Below, one piece after another: positions 60,569-64,000 of a stretch of DNA of 64,000 nt. The stretch is taken from the NCBI GenBank assembly GCA_030602715.1, contig JAUVZD010000007.1:62001-126000 (forward strand). The letters run 5' to 3'. This stretch comes from Candidatus Coatesiibacteriota bacterium (GTDB lineage Bacteria > RBG-13-66-14 > B26-G2 > JAUVZD01). Position 1 is the first letter of the stretch; each line of letters starts with the position of its first letter. A program made the translations under genes and the position numbers. The notes beneath the pieces were generated by a model. It saw nothing but the letters and a program-made list of their open reading frames with translations, did no database searches and was not told where the DNA came from.

Positions 60569-61198
60569 ATGAAAAAAATCATCCTTTCATTTGGCGTTCT
60601 TTCTTTAATGGTCGCCCCGCTCCTGGCCACTGAGGTAATTATTGGAGACCAGGACGGATTCCATAACGACCCCTGGTGTGGCGGCTGAAGTGCACAAATG
60701 AGGTATCAAGCCTTAATCCTGCAGTCGGAGATCGGACTTGCGGGCGAAATCACCAAGTTAGCATTTCAAGCCTACACCAGCTCGGGAGGAAGCTTCAATA
60801 ACGTCCATGTTTATCTCTGCCATACTTCCGTTGATTCATTGAGCACCAGCTTTGAAGCCAACTACGGTGGAAACGACCCCGGGGAAGTATTTTATGCCCC
60901 AACAAAGTCAATGTCGGGATCAGCCGAAAGCTGGACGGACATAGTATTTGACGACCCCTATTACTACAACAACAGCGACAACCTGCTGGTGGAAATTAAA
61001 TGGAGCGGGGGAAGTGGCACATACTACTCCCACACATCCAACACATCCGGCTACTACTCCTGCGGTTACGCCTTGAGCTACTCCGCCCCCACCATGACCC
61101 ACCACAACCAATGGCACAATCGCTTCCGCCTGACCATCGAACCCACCGATGAAGTCCAACCCGCTTCCCTGGGTAAACTGCGTAGTCTATACCACTAG
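60569..61198 (+). pseudogene. Secreted beta-sandwich protein interrupted by an in-frame TGA at codon 40
   Basis: One frame runs from ATG 60569 to TAG 61196-61198 with a single TGA at 60686-60688. Codons 1-39 encode a signal peptide (MKKIILSFGVLSLMVAPLLA) and TEVIIGDQDGFHNDPWCGG. Codons 41-209 encode a soluble beta-rich domain (ITKLAFQAYTSSGG, VHVYLCHTSVDSL, DNLLVEIKWSGG). It resembles repeats found in secreted proteins of related lineages, where a similar junction has an aromatic residue. A TGG to TGA change is the simplest cause. Selenocysteine or Trp reading of TGA is possible but unsupported, because other genes end in TGA and no SECIS stem is evident. GGAGGAGG precedes the ATG. If TGA stops, the second part could restart at ATG 60698. 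Confidence 0.75.
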
Positions 61199-61215
61199 AC
61201 CTAAGATAAGCCTCC

Positions 61216-61243
61216 CCCCAGCCATCAAGGCTGGGGATTTTTT
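61216..61243 (+). terminator. Terminator of the TGA-interrupted gene
   Basis: CCCCAGCC (61216-61223), loop ATCAA, GGCTGGGG (61229-61236), then ATTTTTT. Confidence 0.9.
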
Positions 61244-61322
61244 ATACCCATTCCGACCTTCTAATTCACCAGCAAACGACCATTTTACTACCCCGCTTAT
61301 CCCGCCACCTTACCACCTTCAC

Positions 61323-61351
61323 TTGCGCAAAAGCCTTCTATGTGCTATCCT
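61323..61351 (+). promoter_or_regulatory. Promoter of the ABC transporter pair
   Basis: TTGCGC (61323-61328), 17 bases, TATCCT (61346-61351). The predicted start near 61358 is two bases before the ATG at 61360. Confidence 0.4.
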
Positions 61352-61359
61352 GTTCCCAA

Positions 61360-62343
61360 ATGACCGCCGAGGATAAAATTCTCCCAAAACCACTGGTCTC
61401 CGTCCGGGGTCTTCGCAAATTCTACCCCGCCGGGCGAAGGTTCCCCTGGCTCCGCTCCAAGCCCCCCATTCTCGCCCTGGATGGATTTGATATGGACATA
61501 TTCCCCGGCAAAATCCACGCTCTTATTGGTCCAAACGGCGCCGGCAAGACCACCCTGCTTAAAATCCTCTGGAACCTGATCCAGCCGGATGAAGGCTTAA
61601 TAGAATCCAACCACTTAGCCGACGATGATACAGTCCTGGTATCCGGGGAGGAGCGGGGTTTCTACTACCGCTTAAACGGCTGGGCTAACCTGGTATTCTT
61701 CGGTCGGCTATCCGGCAACTCCCGTCAAGAAACCCTCTCCCGGGCGACACAGTTAGCCGAGCGCCTGCGCCTCTCAGGCATCCTCAATCGCCGTTATCAG
61801 ACCTACTCCAGCGGTGAGCGCCAGAAGTTAGCCATCCTGAGAGCTTTGTTGCAGGCGCCCCGCTTGATGATGATAGACGACCTGGCTAAGGGGCTGGACC
61901 CCCAAGCCACCCGGGAACTCACTGACATTCTCCTTGAGTTGGCCAGGGATGGTATGAGCATACTCTTAGCCACCCACCGTCTGGATTTAGCCGCCCAAAT
62001 GTGCGACACCATCACCCTGATTCACCGGGGGAAAAACATCGCCACCGGAAGCCCTCAAAAGCTCTCCCAACAGGTCTTTCCCCACCGCCATTACCGTATC
62101 GTTTTGAGCGGGGATGAGGTGACCGCCCGAAAAATACTCGCCGGGTCCATCACCTCCGATATTGAGATAAAGGATGGGCACCTCAGCGCTGAACTGGTGG
62201 TAAGCGATGAAGAGGAACTCGCTAAGCTCAGCCTGACCCTGGCCCAAAACGGCATCTCCATCATAGAGCTCTCCTCCTTAGAGGAGGAGCTGGAGACGGT
62301 CTATAACCACCTTTTGCAGGATAGCGATTCCAATGACGGATAG
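61360..62343 (+). CDS. ABC transporter ATP-binding protein with Asp in place of the Walker B Glu
   Basis: 327 residues. Walker A GPNGAGKTT, signature YSSGERQK and the His switch in LLATHRLDLA are intact. Walker B reads LMMIDDLAKGLD, in which the usual catalytic Glu after the Asp is replaced by Asp. The C-terminal 90 residues (YRIVLSGDEVTARKIL and on) form the extra domain typical of lipid or antibiotic exporters of the DrrA/NatA kind. It works with the permease that overlaps its 3' end by 11 bases. There is no ribosome site; translation may be leaderless. Confidence 0.92.
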   Translation: MTAEDKILPKPLVSVRGLRKFYPAGRRFPWLRSKPPILALDGFDMDIFPGKIHALIGPNGAGKTTLLKILWNLIQPDEGLIESNHLADDDTVLVSGEERGFYYRLNGWANLVFFGRLSGNSRQETLSRATQLAERLRLSGILNRRYQTYSSGERQKLAILRALLQAPRLMMIDDLAKGLDPQATRELTDILLELARDGMSILLATHRLDLAAQMCDTITLIHRGKNIATGSPQKLSQQVFPHRHYRIVLSGDEVTARKILAGSITSDIEIKDGHLSAELVVSDEEELAKLSLTLAQNGISIIELSSLEEELETVYNHLLQDSDSNDG

Positions 62344-63166
62344 AGCAAAAAGAAAATTAAGATTCCCCTCCCAGATGGCTGCCTTCTTCATCCGAGACCT
62401 GCAGATATGGGTCTCCTATCGCCTGTCACTGTTCCTGGACATCGTCGGCTTGGTGGGGACCGCCCTCGCCTTCTTCCTTCTGGGGCTTGCATTTGAGGGC
62501 TACATCCCCCCGATGTTAGAACAATACGGGGGCTACTTCCCCTTCGTCATCATCGGCATCGCCTTCTTCGGCTTCCAGTCCAACGGTCTTTACGGTCTCT
62601 CCGGAAGCCTCCGTGAAGAACAGCTGCAAGGCACCCTGGAGCCGATGCTTTCCTCCCGCATCACCCCGCTCTCCCTCTCCCTGGCGACAAACACATTCAG
62701 CTTCCTGCGCACCCTGGTCAGGGCGGTGCTCTTCCTGGTGCTGGGGGCGTTGGTCTTCTCCGTGGACCTCTCCTCTATGAACATTCCCTCCGCCATTGTC
62801 GTGCTTGCCCTCTCCCTTCCGCCCTTCCTCGCTCTGGGGATGCTCTCCGGCGCCTTCACCCTGGCATTCAAACGTGGCGACCCCGTTCGTTTGGTCTATG
62901 GGGGGCTCTCGGTGCTCCTCTCCGGCTTATACTTCCCCTATCAGCTTCTGCCCCAGCCCCTGCAGTGGTTGGCTCACGCCTTCCCGCTCACCCACGCACT
63001 GAGCGGCTTACGAGCCGCCCTGCTGAACGGCGCCAGTTTCTCCGAGGTATCCACACAGATTATTTGGCTTTTGGGCATGGGAGTAGTATTGCTCCCCCTG
63101 GGCATAGTAGCCTTAAAGCTGGGTCACCGCAAAGCCCGCCGGGACGGGAGCTATGCGCAGTATTAG
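62333..63166 (+). CDS. ABC-2 type permease
   Basis: 277 residues with six membrane helices. Family traits are FIRDLQIWVSYRLSLFLDIV at the start, EEQLQGTLEPMLSSRITPLSL between helices 2 and 3, and GLYFPYQLLPQPLQWLAHAFPLTHALSGLRAALL near the end. It probably exports a lipid, polysaccharide or drug, driven by the preceding ATPase. Translation is coupled through the overlap. Confidence 0.92.
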   Translation: MTDRAKRKLRFPSQMAAFFIRDLQIWVSYRLSLFLDIVGLVGTALAFFLLGLAFEGYIPPMLEQYGGYFPFVIIGIAFFGFQSNGLYGLSGSLREEQLQGTLEPMLSSRITPLSLSLATNTFSFLRTLVRAVLFLVLGALVFSVDLSSMNIPSAIVVLALSLPPFLALGMLSGAFTLAFKRGDPVRLVYGGLSVLLSGLYFPYQLLPQPLQWLAHAFPLTHALSGLRAALLNGASFSEVSTQIIWLLGMGVVLLPLGIVALKLGHRKARRDGSYAQY

Positions 63167-63217
63167 GGGGGGGATAACCACCCCAGCTCAAAGGATAAAA
63201 AGCGCTCATATCTTCAA

Positions 63218-63246
63218 TTGACTTTTGGGGAAAGATTTAATAAAAT
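63218..63246 (+). promoter_or_regulatory. Promoter of the last lipoprotein gene
   Basis: TTGACT (63218-63223), 17 bases, TAAAAT (63241-63246). Confidence 0.6.
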
Positions 63247-63291
63247 TTACAAAAAATAGCCTTCAATGATAAACAATGGAGGTTTGGGAAG

Positions 63292-64000
63292 ATGAAGTCC
63301 AGAAATATGCTCAGCTTGAAAATCGCGGGAATACTTCTTGCCACGATACTTTTGGCATTCTCCTCGTGCGAAATAATAGAGGAACTCCTGAACCCATACA
63401 ACGCCGAACTGGTATTTGAACAGATAGACTTTGATTTGGGCGGGGAGATAATCACCAACTCCTCCTGGGGCTCGGTAACTCTTACCTATACCGGCTCGCG
63501 GGATGTGCTCTACTTCAACCTGGCGGTGAACGATTCGTGGGTCATCCAGAACATACCCGTCCTGAGCCCTAAGGGAGAGGGTATTATACAGTCACTTACA
63601 CTTAGATTTGACCTGGGGGTGTCCAGCGGAACCGAGGTGCTCACATTGGAATATGCCTTTGACTTGAACACGGACACGCTTGAAACCATGCCCAGGGTGG
63701 TGCAAACATCATCGGTCAGAGACGGAAATATCATCTTCTATCCCGGCTTCACCGACGAAGATGTAAGTCTGGACCCGCCAAGCATACTGGTCGGGGGAGT
63801 GTCAATCCGCTACGCCTATCATGAGGGTGATTTCCCCAATCAAGAGTGCGGGATAAACGAGTGCACTCCGGTAGCGGTGTCCAACAGCCTTCAGTTTCTC
63901 AACGATGAATATGGTCTCGGATTTACCGACGACCAGATGAGCATCGCTACTATGAAAATGGCTACCGAATGGACTCCAAACGGTTGCCTGATTTATGACT
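63292..64000 (+). CDS. Lipoprotein with a possible cysteine-peptidase-like segment, cut by window edge
   Basis: 236 residues are visible and the frame is still open. A signal peptide with SFSSC-like lipobox (AFSSCE, Cys26) anchors it. A beta-rich N-terminal domain (about 35-170) is followed by NQECGINECTPVAVSNSLQFLNDEYGLG. A Cys ahead of a small-residue helix and NxL is the arrangement found in papain-like C39-type peptidases, so a catalytic Cys is possible. No His or Asp can be checked because the gene is cut. AATGGAGG lies before the ATG, with a good promoter further upstream. Confidence 0.7.
   Translation, partial: MKSRNMLSLKIAGILLATILLAFSSCEIIEELLNPYNAELVFEQIDFDLGGEIITNSSWGSVTLTYTGSRDVLYFNLAVNDSWVIQNIPVLSPKGEGIIQSLTLRFDLGVSSGTEVLTLEYAFDLNTDTLETMPRVVQTSSVRDGNIIFYPGFTDEDVSLDPPSILVGGVSIRYAYHEGDFPNQECGINECTPVAVSNSLQFLNDEYGLGFTDDQMSIATMKMATEWTPNGCLIYD

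Noticed and set aside
60686-60760. SECIS element downstream of the in-frame TGA
   Set aside because: Only weak pairings such as AGG with CCT are visible; no stem with a conserved apical loop at the right distance.
1-64000. CRISPR arrays, insertion sequences, prophage genes and rRNA
   Set aside because: No regular direct repeats with spacers, no transposase, integrase or phage structural gene, and no rRNA segments were seen.

Overview
The window is bacterial chromosome of roughly 50 percent G+C with dense, short-spaced genes. Several traits point to a poorly characterised lineage of the Fibrobacteres-Chlorobi-Bacteroidetes superphylum, such as one of the candidate phyla around WOR-3, TA06 or Coatesbacteria. 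An M1 aminopeptidase carries a type IX secretion C-terminal sorting domain (25825-28086), there are many exported lipoproteins and beta-rich secreted proteins of unknown function, and FlgD-like or PD40 folds recur. This placement is an inference; the window has no rRNA to settle it.

Layout. 1-4.7 kb holds Hsp20 with the start of a probable lon, D-Ala-D-Ala ligase, a HAD/P-loop kinase fusion, an exported nuclease and a zinc dehydrogenase. 4.7-11.2 kb has uncharacterised exported proteins, an FmdB zinc ribbon and two tandem membrane proteins resembling GT-C glycosyltransferases. 11.3-17.8 kb has a cyclic 2,3-diphosphoglycerate synthase homologue, a macro-domain protein, a TPR protein, carbamate kinase and a flippase. 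At 18.0-20.6 kb tRNA-Glu(CTC) is followed by a visibly A+T-rich two-gene restriction-modification module. 20.8-24.3 kb is an aldehyde dehydrogenase / homoserine dehydrogenase / U32-like cluster. 24.4-31.2 kb has PD40 and M1 peptidase genes, a response regulator and a three-PAS histidine kinase. 31.6-45.5 kb, almost all on the minus strand, holds THEP1-like NTPase, recJ, secF, secD, a methyltransferase, an amidotransferase, an HD hydrolase, yajC, a TolB-like protein, tgt, queA and queH. That joins queuosine synthesis and the Sec accessory translocase in one neighbourhood. 45.6-53.8 kb has exported propeller and lipoprotein genes, a split transketolase, an M23 peptidase and a thiD-thiN fusion. 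53.8-58.6 kb is a five-gene ExbB/ExbD/ExbD operon with two AgmX-type proteins whose cytoplasmic ends carry an FHA-like and two GYF-like domains. The window ends with a Na+/H+ antiporter, a secreted gene interrupted by an in-frame TGA, an ABC exporter pair and a lipoprotein cut by the window edge.

Regulation. Promoters of the type TTGAnn-N16/17-TATATT or TAAAAT precede most transcription units and fit the gene starts. In three cases the predicted transcript begins at or within a few bases of the start codon, which suggests leaderless translation. Many units end in strong Rho-independent hairpins.

The best candidates for new biology are the ExbBDD-AgmX operon with FHA and GYF inputs, the restriction module with a NucS-like nuclease domain, the TGA-interrupted secreted protein, the SecF with a large helix-hairpin-helix-like periplasmic insert, and the THEP1 gene that lacks a normal start codon.
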